Shown here one piece after another: positions 27,616 to 36,807 of a stretch of 64,000 nucleotides of DNA. Below the pieces are notes generated by a model, which was not told the origin of the DNA, searched no databases, and was given only the letters and a program-made list of their open reading frames with translations. Each line of letters starts with the position of its first letter. Positions within the stretch are counted from its first letter, which is position 1. Both the position numbers and the translations under genes were made by a program. This DNA comes from Maribacter spongiicola (GTDB lineage Bacteria > Bacteroidota > Bacteroidia > Flavobacteriales > Flavobacteriaceae): contig NZ_SOAY01000016.1 of the NCBI RefSeq assembly GCF_004364165.1, forward strand, positions 62,001 to 126,000, in the 5' to 3' direction.

Positions 27616-28382
27616 TGATAGAAGTACGAGATATACATAAATCTTTTGGTGATGCTCATATTCTTAAAGGGGTTACCACCACATTCGAAAAAGGAAAAAC
27701 CAATTTGATCATTGGACAAAGTGGATCGGGCAAGACCGTATTTCTCAAATGCCTTCTAGGACTATTTATTCCCGAAGAAGGTGGCATTGCCTATGACGGA
27801 AAATTATATACCGATCTTACCAATGACGAGAAACGCGATTTAAGACAAGAAATGGGCATGGTATTTCAAGGTAGCGCTCTATTTGATAGTATGACGGTTG
27901 AAGGTAATGTAATGTTCCCTTTAGAAATGTTTACCAAACAGTCTAAATCTGAAATGAAAGACCGTGTAGATGCTGTTCTAAAAAGAGTTAATCTAATTGA
28001 TGCGCATCATAAATTCCCTTCTGAGATTTCTGGTGGTATGCAAAAGCGTGTAGCTATTGCTCGTGCCATAGTTATGAATCCGAAATATCTTTTTTGTGAT
28101 GAACCTAATTCTGGTCTTGATCCTAAGACTGCTATTCTTATTGATGACCTTATCAAAGAAATTACCGAAGAATACAATATTACTACCGTAATTAATACTC
28201 ATGATATGAACTCGGTAATGCAAATTGGGGAAAAAATAATTTTTCTTAAAGACGGACTCTTAGAATGGGAAGGTACCAAAAACGAAATCTTTAAGACCGA
28301 TAATGAAGCGGTGACAAATTTTGTATATTCATCTGACCTTTTTAAAAAGGTACGTCAAATGTATATTCAAGAACAAAATTAA
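27615..28382 (+). CDS. mlaF: MlaF-type ABC transporter ATP-binding protein
   Basis: A 255-residue ABC ATPase that powers the MlaE permease. Walker A GQSGSGKTVF (about 37-46), Q-loop MVFQGSALFDSMTV (about 88-101), signature SGGMQKRVAIARAI (about 140-153), Walker B YLFCDEPNSGLDP (about 158-170) and the His switch INTHDM are complete. The ATG at 27615 overlaps the mlaE stop (TAATG) and gives the family N-terminus MIEVRDIHKSFG; a longer frame from 27555 would lie inside mlaE and is rejected. The 3' end overlaps the convergent DUF389 gene by 4 bp. Confidence 0.94.
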   Translation: MIEVRDIHKSFGDAHILKGVTTTFEKGKTNLIIGQSGSGKTVFLKCLLGLFIPEEGGIAYDGKLYTDLTNDEKRDLRQEMGMVFQGSALFDSMTVEGNVMFPLEMFTKQSKSEMKDRVDAVLKRVNLIDAHHKFPSEISGGMQKRVAIARAIVMNPKYLFCDEPNSGLDPKTAILIDDLIKEITEEYNITTVINTHDMNSVMQIGEKIIFLKDGLLEWEGTKNEIFKTDNEAVTNFVYSSDLFKKVRQMYIQEQN

Positions 28383-29854
28383 CCCTTCTCTGTAGGCACT
28401 TCTTTAATCTGAATATTCTTATTACTTAGTCTTAGACGTAACCAATCCTGTAGCTTGGTCATATCTTTAACCGTTTCTGCTCTTTTAGCTTCCTTCTTCC
28501 AGGTCACCTCAAACAATGGTATACTATCCGTTTTGGCAAAATCTGTTGAAATCAAATAAGCATAACCTATTCGTTCTAAATTTTCATAATTTGTTTTCGC
28601 CTCTAGACTTATTTCTTTGAAAGGAATCTGATTTGATGATATCTGATTTAAACGTACCAATTCACTTTCTAAAAGCTGAATTTTCTCATCTTTAGTGGTA
28701 AGAATACTTTTCTGTGACTCATAAAGCTCATTAACATATTTGAGCTCATTTGCTTCGTCACTTTTAGAACCTTGAACAATGCTAAGTTCAGTTCCTTGCA
28801 ATTGTTTGTACTCAGCCATTTGGGCACGCCAAGTAGCAATTACGTTATCTGGTATACCGTCATTACCCATGAAAACCAATTCTATTTTAGACTTACCTTC
28901 AGCATCATAATCTACCTCACTAAAATCTTTCAAAAATTTACCTTCACCTGCGAATTGATAAGGCACTATTTTCTCTGTTATAAAAGTTTCGGCATCTCTA
29001 TTGAATAACGATTTTTTGAAAACGCTGTAAAAAGTAAATCCCGCAGGTATCATTACCAGTATAGCTAATAAAGATGCTAGTCTACCTATTAATTTTCTTC
29101 GCTGCGAATTCACATAGCGAACCATAGGAAATTTTAATAGCTTAATAACCAAGAAGGTTGCAAGAGCTATAAATATGGTATTGATAATAAACAGATACAT
29201 CGCACCAGATGCATAATTCCAATTACCGATTGCCAGACCAAAACCTACGGTACATAATGGCGGCATTAACGCTGTTGCAATAGCCACACCGAAAATAACA
29301 CTAGCTATTGTACCTTTCTTAGCACGAGCAATAACCAATGCCAACCCACCAAAAAATGCAATTAAAACATCTCTAATATCAGGTTCGGTTCTTGCCAAAA
29401 GTTCTGAAGACTCATCTCTAAGCGGAAAAAACCTGTAGAATAAATAGGCTGTTATTACACTCAAAACTACCATTACGGCAAAGTTCTTCAATGATCTTTT
29501 TAGTGTGTCAATATCATTTATTGCCACAGACATACCAATACCTAAAATAGGACCCATCAAGGGAGAAATTAACATCGCACCAATAACTACAGCAGTAGAA
29601 TTGGCGTTAAGACCAATAGATGCTATAAAAATAGAACAAATCAAAATCCAAGAAGTATGCCCCTTAAAAGGAATATCGGCAATAATAGCTTCTTTCGTCG
29701 CCTGCTGATCTGTGTTGGTTCTAATATCCAACAGCTCAGAAAGAAACGTTTTAACACTACCCAAAAGACCTTGAAAATCTTTTTTTACTTCTTCACTACC
29801 ACTACCCTCATTACTATTAGGGGTAATGTTATCTTGATTAAGATTGTTCTCCAT
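28379..29854 (-). CDS. DUF389 domain integral membrane protein
   Basis: A 491-residue protein. Residues about 1-65 are polar; then six or so membrane helices form the DUF389 domain (about 68-260) with STAVVIGAMLISPLMGPILG (about 86-105), GVAIATALMPPLCTVGFGLA (about 195-214) and a following amphipathic helix. The C-terminal half (about 285-491), after one more helix, is a soluble domain with a coiled-coil stretch (about 375-405). Function of the family is unknown. It is the last gene of the tightly spaced M28/SDR/SprT/manC unit, 2 bp after manC. Confidence 0.88.
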   Translation of the reverse strand: MENNLNQDNITPNSNEGSGSEEVKKDFQGLLGSVKTFLSELLDIRTNTDQQATKEAIIADIPFKGHTSWILICSIFIASIGLNANSTAVVIGAMLISPLMGPILGIGMSVAINDIDTLKRSLKNFAVMVVLSVITAYLFYRFFPLRDESSELLARTEPDIRDVLIAFFGGLALVIARAKKGTIASVIFGVAIATALMPPLCTVGFGLAIGNWNYASGAMYLFIINTIFIALATFLVIKLLKFPMVRYVNSQRRKLIGRLASLLAILVMIPAGFTFYSVFKKSLFNRDAETFITEKIVPYQFAGEGKFLKDFSEVDYDAEGKSKIELVFMGNDGIPDNVIATWRAQMAEYKQLQGTELSIVQGSKSDEANELKYVNELYESQKSILTTKDEKIQLLESELVRLNQISSNQIPFKEISLEAKTNYENLERIGYAYLISTDFAKTDSIPLFEVTWKKEAKRAETVKDMTKLQDWLRLRLSNKNIQIKEVPTEKG

Positions 29855-29856
29855 AT

Positions 29857-30936
29857 TTAAGCGAATTCATCACCAAAGGTATCTTTTACCTTATTTAAAA
29901 CTTGTTTGATATCTTGTTCCTTTGTTTTTGGGTATATCAAAAGTACCTCATCTTTATCAACTATAATATAATCGTTAAGTCCGTCTACAACAACTACTTT
30001 ACCAGCTTTAGACCTAATCATATTACCATTAGCGTCTTCCGTCAATACTTTAGCATTTACTATAGCATTCTTATTCTCATCTTTATCAAGCTTGTCGTAT
30101 AACGAACCCCAAGTACCTAAATCATTCCAATCAAAAGTTGCTTCTTTAACGTAAATAGCTTCTGAATTTTCCAATATGGCATAATCGATTGAGATATTTT
30201 CTGCCTTAGGATAGTTTTCTGATATAAATTTCTTCTCATCATCGGTATTGTAACACACTAAACCATCTCTAAACAATGCGTATTGTTTCGGTTGAAAATT
30301 TTGAAATGCGTTAACAATTGTCTTTGCACTCCACATGAAGATTCCCGCATTCCATAAAAAATTCCCCTGTGCTAGAAAATCCTTTGCAGTCTCGTAGTCT
30401 GGCTTTTCTCTAAACTGATTTACTTTTTTAATTTGTGCTTTATCTGCCTTATTATATTCTATATATCCAAAACCTGTATTAGGAAAAGAAGGTTTTATAC
30501 CTAACGTACATAGCACATCTTCGGTTTCGCATTTTTTAAAACAAGCTGTAACATCTTTTGCAAATGCGTCCTCATCTTCAATCCAATGATCACTTGGTGC
30601 CACGATCATAACTGCATCTTCATTCATTTTCTGAATCTTCATAGCAGCATACAAAATACATGGTGCTGTATTTCTCATTGTTGGTTCAAGAACTACCTGT
30701 TCTTGTTTCACCATTGGCAATTGCTCTAACACCAAATCATTATATCGTTCATTGGTAAGAATCAAAATATTCTCGGTAGGTACAAATTTGTTCAGCCTCT
30801 GAAATGTTTTTTGTATAAGGGTATCACCTGTACCCAACATATCATGAAATTGTTTCGGATTGTCACTTGTGCTTATTGGCCAGAATCTAGATCCTACTCC
30901 TCCTGCCATTAAAACGGCATAATAATTTTTGTTCAT
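29857..30936 (-). CDS. manC: mannose-1-phosphate guanylyltransferase
   Basis: A 359-residue nucleotidyltransferase forming GDP-mannose from GTP and mannose-1-phosphate. The pyrophosphorylase signature is in VLMAGGVGSRFWPIST (about 8-23), with PSDHWI (about 114-119), FPNTGFGYIEYN (about 146-157), the FREKPDYETA sugar-binding motif (about 168-177) and the late DWNDLGTWGSLYD (about 270-282). Only the GDP-Man pyrophosphorylase domain is present; the C-terminal phosphomannose isomerase domain of bifunctional AlgA/ManC is missing. GDP-mannose feeds cell-surface glycans. It is 1 bp from the SprT-like gene and 2 bp from DUF389. Confidence 0.94.
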   Translation of the reverse strand: MNKNYYAVLMAGGVGSRFWPISTSDNPKQFHDMLGTGDTLIQKTFQRLNKFVPTENILILTNERYNDLVLEQLPMVKQEQVVLEPTMRNTAPCILYAAMKIQKMNEDAVMIVAPSDHWIEDEDAFAKDVTACFKKCETEDVLCTLGIKPSFPNTGFGYIEYNKADKAQIKKVNQFREKPDYETAKDFLAQGNFLWNAGIFMWSAKTIVNAFQNFQPKQYALFRDGLVCYNTDDEKKFISENYPKAENISIDYAILENSEAIYVKEATFDWNDLGTWGSLYDKLDKDENKNAIVNAKVLTEDANGNMIRSKAGKVVVVDGLNDYIIVDKDEVLLIYPKTKEQDIKQVLNKVKDTFGDEFA

Positions 30937-30937
30937 G

Positions 30938-31540
30938 TCAGCTTTTTATTAATTCCACTTCAGCATTAGGTTGAAACAGAAACATCCTACCTGAGGATAA
31001 TTCTACACATTCATAACGCTTAGTTCGTTTATTTCCTTTTTTAAATAATTTACCATTATAGATGCGAAACACACACCCAATCGGTAATTCGTAAACGTAA
31101 GTTTTTTCCGATTGTTGTTCATCGAATTGTTTTAAAGCAATAGATAATTGGGCATCGGTACTACTACTTGCCTTCGGATTCTTAAAATGTCTAGCCAATA
31201 AGGGTAAAAGCTGTGAAGGAAATATCTCTGGTCGTATAAAGGGTAGCATTAAATGCTGAAAGGTTTTTTTCCATTCTAAACCATGTGGCTTAATATGTCG
31301 ACCATATTTCTCAAACGCCATTAAATGAGCAATCTCGTGAATTAAAGTAATTAAAAACCGGTACTTATTTAAAGACGCATTGACCGTTATTTGATGATTA
31401 CCATCTTTTCGCCTTCTATAATCGCCATGCCTTGTAACACGCTCATTCACGATTTTTAAATGAACCTGACTAACTTTAATTAGCTCATAACATGGACTAA
31501 CCGCCAATTCTGGAAGATATTTAGCTAACGTTTTTTGCAT
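30938..31540 (-). CDS. SprT-like zinc metalloprotease-domain protein
   Basis: A 200-residue protein with the SprT-like HExxH-type zinc site LITLIHEIAHLMAFEKYGRH (about 64-83; His, Glu, His) and the third-ligand region HIKPHGLEWKKTFQHLM (about 83-99). The SPRTN/SprT families act on protein-DNA crosslinks in eukaryotes, but the bacterial role is not established. No signal peptide is present. It is in a tight operon with an SDR upstream (2 bp) and manC downstream (1 bp). The C-terminal part (about 145-200) is a small basic beta-rich segment. Confidence 0.86.
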   Translation of the reverse strand: MQKTLAKYLPELAVSPCYELIKVSQVHLKIVNERVTRHGDYRRRKDGNHQITVNASLNKYRFLITLIHEIAHLMAFEKYGRHIKPHGLEWKKTFQHLMLPFIRPEIFPSQLLPLLARHFKNPKASSSTDAQLSIALKQFDEQQSEKTYVYELPIGCVFRIYNGKLFKKGNKRTKRYECVELSSGRMFLFQPNAEVELIKS

Positions 31541-31542
31541 TT

Positions 31543-32223
31543 TTACGGTGTACTACTACTTACCTGTAATATTTTACCATTATATAGCTTTTGACCTTTC
31601 AAGGCAAATTCCATTATATATTCAGCCATTTCTAATGCAGTAACAGGAGCTTTATAACCAGGAAAAGCTTCTTCTAACATTTCTGTCTGTACCGCACCTA
31701 ATGCGAGTGCATTGAATGCCGGACCTGTTTCTTTAAATTCCTCAGCTAGTAATTCTGTTAGTGTAAGAACTGCCCCCTTACTCGAACTATATGCCGAAAG
31801 ACCTGGAAATTTTGCACTGCCTTGAATACCACCCATAGAGCTAATAGTAAGTACGTGACCATAAGTATTCATGAATGGCACCACCAACCTTGTCATAGCC
31901 GCAACCCCAAAAACATTCACATCATATACCACCTTAAACTCTTCTTCTGTCAATTCTAAAAAAGGCTTATTAATCAGCTTGCCCGCATTATTTATAAGTG
32001 CTATTACATTACCCTTTTTATCTTTTAAATAATTAAATAAATTATCTCTATCTACTACCGAAGAGACGTCAAAGGAAAATGTCTCAATATTTTTATGGTT
32101 AAGGTTCTTAATCGGTTTTTCATTTCTAGACAGCGCCAAGACTTTATAACCGGCATCGGCCAACAACTTACTCAATTCAAAACCAATTCCCCTACTGGTA
32201 CCTGTTACAATTACGTATTCCAT
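31543..32223 (-). CDS. short-chain dehydrogenase/reductase
   Basis: A 226-residue classical SDR. The NAD(P)-binding TGTSRGIGFELSKLLADAG (about 7-25), the NNAG motif (about 77-80), the catalytic Ser in ISSMGG and the YxxxK in SAYSSSKGAVL (about 144-154) are intact. The substrate is unknown. Its ATG overlaps the M28 peptidase stop by 1 bp (TAATG). Context gives no firm substrate; KR/3-oxoacyl-ACP reductase or sepiapterin-reductase-like functions cannot be told apart here. Confidence 0.88.
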   Translation of the reverse strand: MEYVIVTGTSRGIGFELSKLLADAGYKVLALSRNEKPIKNLNHKNIETFSFDVSSVVDRDNLFNYLKDKKGNVIALINNAGKLINKPFLELTEEEFKVVYDVNVFGVAAMTRLVVPFMNTYGHVLTISSMGGIQGSAKFPGLSAYSSSKGAVLTLTELLAEEFKETGPAFNALALGAVQTEMLEEAFPGYKAPVTALEMAEYIMEFALKGQKLYNGKILQVSSSTP

Positions 32224-33272
32224 TAATTATATTTTACTTCTTTTATTGGTGCATTAATAATACCTTCTAGCATAGGGATGGCTTCATTTACAACTGTTGA
32301 CATAAAATTATAATCCATCAACGATACTTCATCGCCTACTTTATGATATTCACCGAAATTTGTAAAGTCAAAAGAGCTATATGTTTGCGAAGGCACATTG
32401 AACTCATCGTGAAAAGGAGCATTATCTGATCTTCTAAACAAATTGAACTCTTTTGCTTTCGGAAGAAAACCTACTAAATTTTTATGCGCGTACGAATTAC
32501 TGATGTCTGCTAAATTTGACAACTCATAACCAGTTAAATAAAGACTATGATCTTTATCGACCATAGGTACACCTACCATTTCGAAATTTAGCATGGCATA
32601 TAAATCAATATTTTGAGCCTTTAATTTTGAAGCCAAATGCTTAGAACCTAGCAACCCCTTTTCTTCAGCCGTAAACAATGCGAAAATTATATTTCTCTTA
32701 TTCCCTTTCAACTTGCCAAAGTATTTCGCCAATTCTAAAACTGTGGTTGTACCAGATGCATTATCATTTGCACCATTCGCAATTGAATCATCTCCACCGC
32801 CACTTATTAAACCGATATGGTCATAATGTGCACCTATAATAACAAACTCGTTTTTCAACTTTTCATCATTACCTGGTAAAAAACCAACTACGTTATAAGC
32901 TACGCCATCGTTATAATTTTCTAAAGTATCTCTGTATGATGTAAAATAAGGTGCGATTCTATTCTCTTCAAATATACCTTCAATATAATCGGCTGCCATT
33001 GCAATACCTTCACTGCCTGTATCTCGACCCTGTAGCTTATCTGAAGTTAAAAACGTCATAATTTTTTCAATGTCGCCTGGAGTGGTATGCGCCTTCAGCT
33101 TTGAGGATTTCATATTAACTTTACCATCAGAACTTTCAACCGTACTACTACGTAAAACCGTTCCTTTTACTCCCTTCGGATTTGTAGGATTCAAGACTGT
33201 TGATTGATCAACTTTCGCCCCACCACAACTAAGAATCAGTGTACTGAGAAGTACTAAGCTTAAATATTTCAT
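32223..33272 (-). CDS. M28 family metallopeptidase, lipoprotein
   Basis: A 349-residue secreted peptidase. The signal ends in a lipobox (STLILSC, Cys about 16), so it is anchored as a lipoprotein. The M28 zinc ligands are in FVIIGAHYDHIGLISGGGDD (about 143-162), NGANDNASGTTTVLEL (about 167-182) and ALFTAEEKGLLGSKHLA (about 199-215), with a later Asp/His in LNFEMVGVP and the C-terminal EYHKVGDE. It probably acts as an aminopeptidase in the periplasm or at the surface. It opens the five-gene unit that ends with DUF389. Confidence 0.91.
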   Translation of the reverse strand: MKYLSLVLLSTLILSCGGAKVDQSTVLNPTNPKGVKGTVLRSSTVESSDGKVNMKSSKLKAHTTPGDIEKIMTFLTSDKLQGRDTGSEGIAMAADYIEGIFEENRIAPYFTSYRDTLENYNDGVAYNVVGFLPGNDEKLKNEFVIIGAHYDHIGLISGGGDDSIANGANDNASGTTTVLELAKYFGKLKGNKRNIIFALFTAEEKGLLGSKHLASKLKAQNIDLYAMLNFEMVGVPMVDKDHSLYLTGYELSNLADISNSYAHKNLVGFLPKAKEFNLFRRSDNAPFHDEFNVPSQTYSSFDFTNFGEYHKVGDEVSLMDYNFMSTVVNEAIPMLEGIINAPIKEVKYN

Positions 33273-33300
33273 AACAAGGATACATTTAGAATATAAAGAT

Positions 33301-33334
33301 AAAAAAAAAGCATCCCGATGAAAGGATGCTTTTC
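33301..33334 (-). terminator. rho-independent terminator after pdhC
   Basis: Stem AAAGCATCC / GGATGCTTT with an 8-nt loop; a run of A on the low-coordinate side gives the U-tract for the minus-strand transcript. It separates pdhA-pdhC from the M28 operon. Confidence 0.9.
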
Positions 33335-33359
33335 TAATTCTATTTTTAAAATCAATTTT

Positions 33360-35000
33360 CTATGCTAACATAGTAACCGGATTTTCAACAAAATATCTTA
33401 ATGTCTGAAGAAATTGAGCTCCAACAGCACCATCAACAGTTCTATGATCACAAGCAAGCGTCAATTTCATTGTATTGCCCACTACGATTTCACCATTTTT
33501 AACAACCGGTTTTTCAACAATTGCCCCAACCGAAAGTATTGCTGAATTTGGCTGGTTGATAATACTAGTAAATTCAAGTATACCGAACATACCTAGGTTT
33601 GACACCGTAAACGTACTGCCTTCCATTTCTGAAGGAGCAATTTTCTTATTACGTGCCTTACCTGCTAAATCTTTTACGGCACTACCTATTTGCGTTAAAC
33701 CTAATAGATCGGCGTGTTTTATAACTGGCACAACTAAACCCTCATCAACAGCAACAGCAACACCCATATGAATGTGCTTATGGTACTTTGTAGTTTCGGC
33801 ACTCCACGAAGTATTAACCTGAGGGTGCTTTCTAAGTGCCATTGCACATGCCTTTAATATCATGTCATTAAATGACACTTTGGTATCTGGCAAGCTATTG
33901 ATCTGTGCGCGAGATTCTTTTGCATTATCCATATCTACCTCAATGGTAAGATAGAAATGTGGAGCATTAAATTTAGAATTACCTAATGCCTTAGCTATCG
34001 CCTTACGCATATTAGAGTTCTTAACCTCTTCGGTACCTTCTTCACCAGATGGCAAAGCCATTGATACAGGTTGGGCAGCGATTGCGTTATCAGCTTTTAC
34101 ACTTGCGGTAGCTGCTGGAGCAGAAACAGCGGCGGCACTTGGTGTATAATTTTCTATATCTTTTTTTGTAATTCTTCCATTATCACCAGAACCAGAAACT
34201 TTAGCCAAATCGATACCCTTATCGGCAGCGATTTTTTTAGCTAAGGGAGAAGCAAAAATTCTTTCACCATCGACCACCGAAATTGAAGCCTCTTTATTAT
34301 CAGAAGTATCATCTGATTTTTTATCCTCCTTCTTAGTTTCGATTGCAGCACTCTTTTTACTTCCGCCTGATTTGTTATTTAAAACAGCATCGATATCTGT
34401 ACCTTCTGGACCTATAACTGCCAACACAGCATCTACAGGTGAAGATTCACCTTCTTGTATTCCTATATATAATAGTTTTCCATTATAGAAAGATTCAAAT
34501 TCCATCGTAGCTTTATCGGTTTCGATTTCTGCTAATATGTCACCTTCTTCAACATCGTCACCAACTTTCTTCAACCATGTTGCCACAGTACCTTCTTCCA
34601 TGGTATCACTTAAACGAGGCATTTTTACAATTTCAACTCCCTCAGGAATTTCACCAGTACCATTCGCTTCTTCATCTGAATCTTCAGTATCAACTTCCGC
34701 TTCAGATGATTTATCTTCTGCAACAGCCGCACCGCCACCCAACAAAGCTGAAATATCTTCACCTTCATCACCGATAATAGCCAAAAGACTATCTACAGGG
34801 GCAGTATCACCTTCTTGAATACCAATGTGCAACAACGTCCCCTCATTAAATGATTCGAACTCCATCGTTGCTTTATCAGTTTCGATTTCGGCTAATATAT
34901 CTCCTTCTTGAATTTTATCTCCAACGCTTATTAACCATTTAGCTACGGTACCCTCTTCCATGGTATCGCTTAAACGGGGCATATTTACTACTATAGCCAT
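33360..35000 (-). CDS. pdhC: pyruvate dehydrogenase E2, dihydrolipoamide acetyltransferase
   Basis: A 546-residue E2 core protein. Two lipoyl domains come first, with lipoylated Lys43 and Lys163 in identical ETDKATMEFES contexts. Acidic or Ala-rich linkers follow, then the peripheral-subunit binding domain (about 249-287, FASPLAKKIAADKGIDL) and the catalytic acetyltransferase domain (about 315-546) with the active-site His in CDHRTVDGAVGA. It lies 4 bp downstream of pdhA. The PDH complex also needs pdhB (12654-13631) and an E3 encoded elsewhere. A transposed role for branched-chain acids is possible but less likely. Confidence 0.95.
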   Translation of the reverse strand: MAIVVNMPRLSDTMEEGTVAKWLISVGDKIQEGDILAEIETDKATMEFESFNEGTLLHIGIQEGDTAPVDSLLAIIGDEGEDISALLGGGAAVAEDKSSEAEVDTEDSDEEANGTGEIPEGVEIVKMPRLSDTMEEGTVATWLKKVGDDVEEGDILAEIETDKATMEFESFYNGKLLYIGIQEGESSPVDAVLAVIGPEGTDIDAVLNNKSGGSKKSAAIETKKEDKKSDDTSDNKEASISVVDGERIFASPLAKKIAADKGIDLAKVSGSGDNGRITKKDIENYTPSAAAVSAPAATASVKADNAIAAQPVSMALPSGEEGTEEVKNSNMRKAIAKALGNSKFNAPHFYLTIEVDMDNAKESRAQINSLPDTKVSFNDMILKACAMALRKHPQVNTSWSAETTKYHKHIHMGVAVAVDEGLVVPVIKHADLLGLTQIGSAVKDLAGKARNKKIAPSEMEGSTFTVSNLGMFGILEFTSIINQPNSAILSVGAIVEKPVVKNGEIVVGNTMKLTLACDHRTVDGAVGAQFLQTLRYFVENPVTMLA

Positions 35001-35004
35001 CTAA

Positions 35005-36003
35005 TTAAAATTTATGTTCAACAAATGGAAAATCCTCTTGTTCGTAAACCATATCGTATAATTGGTTTATAGGTGGATAATCTGATTCTTCTGCGAACTT
35101 CTCGCACTCCTTAACCATTGATTTGACATTTTTGTCAATTTCCTTGATTTCGGCTTCAGTTGCGTAATTATTTTCTTTAATAATATCCAAAACCTGAGTA
35201 ATCGGATCTATTTTCTTATACTCTTCAACTTCATCTTTCGTTCTGTAATGCTGTGCATCTGACATGGAGTGACCTCTATATCTGTATGTTTTCATTTCAA
35301 GAAAAGTTGGTCCACCACCACTACGAGCTCTTTCAATAGCTTTACTCATTTCTTGTGCAACCGTCACAGGGTTCATTCCATCGACCGGTCCACAAGGCAT
35401 TTCGTAACCTAAACCTAACTTCCAGATTTCTGTAGAAAAAGATGTTCTAGCCACAGAAGTACCCATAGCATAACCATTATTTTCACAAATGAAAACAACT
35501 GGCAATTGCCATAGCATTGCTAAATTGAATGTTTCATGTAATGCTCCTTGTCTAACAGCACCATCACCCATATAACATAGGGTAACATTATCTCTACCAG
35601 CGTACTTATCACCAAATGCCATACCTGCACCTAATGGAATTTGCCCACCAACGATGCCATGACCACCATGAAAACGGTGCTCTTTAGAAAAGATATGCAT
35701 AGACCCGCCCATACCTTTAGAAGTACCGGTAACTTTACCATAAAGCTCAGCCATTACCATTTTAGGATCCACACCCATACCAATTGGCTGAACGTGATTT
35801 CTATAAGCCGTTATCATACGGTCTTTGGTTAGATCCATTGCATGTAGTGCACCAGCCAATACAGCTTCTTGCCCATTATACAAATGTAAAAATCCTCTTA
35901 CCTTTTGCTGAATATATACAGCAGCCAATTTATCCTCAAATTTTCTCCAAAACAGCATGTCTGCATACCATTTCAAATACGTTTCCTTGGTGATTTTTTT
36001 CAT
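35005..36003 (-). CDS. pdhA: pyruvate dehydrogenase E1 component, alpha subunit
   Basis: A 332-residue E1-alpha. The frame extends one codon to a TTG at 36006; the adjacent ATG at 36003 is preferred. The ThDP-binding motif GDGAVRQGALHETFNLAMLW..N-N (about 147-175, ending ENNGYAMGTS) is complete, and the regulatory-loop YRYRGHSMSDAQHYRT (about 248-263) is typical of PDH E1-alpha. N-terminal GFLHLYNGQEAV is a further family signature. E1-beta is not adjacent but 21 kb away. A TATTTTTG -7-like element on the minus strand is at 36074-36081, without a clear TTG at the -33 position. Confidence 0.95.
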   Translation of the reverse strand: MKKITKETYLKWYADMLFWRKFEDKLAAVYIQQKVRGFLHLYNGQEAVLAGALHAMDLTKDRMITAYRNHVQPIGMGVDPKMVMAELYGKVTGTSKGMGGSMHIFSKEHRFHGGHGIVGGQIPLGAGMAFGDKYAGRDNVTLCYMGDGAVRQGALHETFNLAMLWQLPVVFICENNGYAMGTSVARTSFSTEIWKLGLGYEMPCGPVDGMNPVTVAQEMSKAIERARSGGGPTFLEMKTYRYRGHSMSDAQHYRTKDEVEEYKKIDPITQVLDIIKENNYATEAEIKEIDKNVKSMVKECEKFAEESDYPPINQLYDMVYEQEDFPFVEHKF

Positions 36004-36191
36004 CAATTTTAACTAAAGGTTTAAAATTCTATATTGATAACAGAGGTATTATGACCTATGTATACTAGAGCAGCAAAAATACACATATAAATGAATCGAT
36101 AAAAATATTAGAAGCAAATCCATTCAGAAATTATACGCTTAACAAATAAACTATATAACGTGTTTATTTACAATACTTTTTGCAAGAAAAA

Positions 36192-36680
36192 TTAATTTAA
36201 AAAACTACTGTTGAAACCGAGCGGTAGTAGATCTGCTAAAGAATTACACTCTATAACACTACCTGTTTCTCCCATCAATAAAATTTTAATAGGTTCGCCT
36301 TGCCTAAATTCATACTCAGAAATCGCCTGCCTACAATTACCACAAGGTGCTGCAGGCTCACTTACTTCATGATTTAAAGATGCAGCCGTAATCGCAATTG
36401 CTTTAATTTTCATTCCTGGATATTTCGCACCCGCATAAAATACAGCTACCCTTTCTGCACACAAGCCTGAAGGATATGATGCATTTTCCTGGTTATTACC
36501 TTCTATAACTTCTCCGTTTTCCAACAAAACGGAAGCACCAACATTAAAACTTGAATAAGGCGCATAAGCTCTCTGTCTTGCACTAACAGCAGCTGACATT
36601 AATTTTTGGTCATCAATTTTCAGTTCATTGAACGAATCATATACCGTAATATCAAAACTTATTTTCTTTTTGTTGACCAT
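36192..36680 (-). CDS. cdd: cytidine deaminase
   Basis: A 162-residue zinc hydrolase that deaminates cytidine and deoxycytidine. The catalytic CAERVAVFYAGA (about 76-87, with the catalytic Glu) and the zinc-binding PCGNCRQAISEYE (about 113-125) are present; YSSFNVGASVLLENG (about 44-58) is the substrate-binding signature. Length suits the homotetrameric class. A minus-strand -7-like TATATTTG lies at 36705-36712. In F. johnsoniae the same block cdd, porV, gldJ occurs next to pdhA, so gene order here is conserved apart from porU. Confidence 0.94.
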   Translation of the reverse strand: MVNKKKISFDITVYDSFNELKIDDQKLMSAAVSARQRAYAPYSSFNVGASVLLENGEVIEGNNQENASYPSGLCAERVAVFYAGAKYPGMKIKAIAITAASLNHEVSEPAAPCGNCRQAISEYEFRQGEPIKILLMGETGSVIECNSLADLLPLGFNSSFLN

Positions 36681-36754
36681 ATTTTATTTAAATGTTTCAA
36701 TCTACAAATATATATCTGGTGACTATATAAATTTACCATTAAAAAAATTACCGC

Positions 36755-36787
36755 ATAAAAAAACCTGCAATCGCAGGTTTTTTTATT
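36755..36787. terminator. rho-independent terminator after porV
   Basis: Stem AACCTGC / GCAGGTT with loop AATC, flanked by A7 and T7. It is symmetric; it serves the minus-strand porV transcript. Confidence 0.9.
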
Positions 36788-36807
36788 CTTAAAATATATT
36801 TTTAATC

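Noticed and set aside
33360-35000. Repeated sequence within pdhC
   Set aside because: It reflects the two lipoyl domains of the E2 protein, not a mobile or regulatory repeat.
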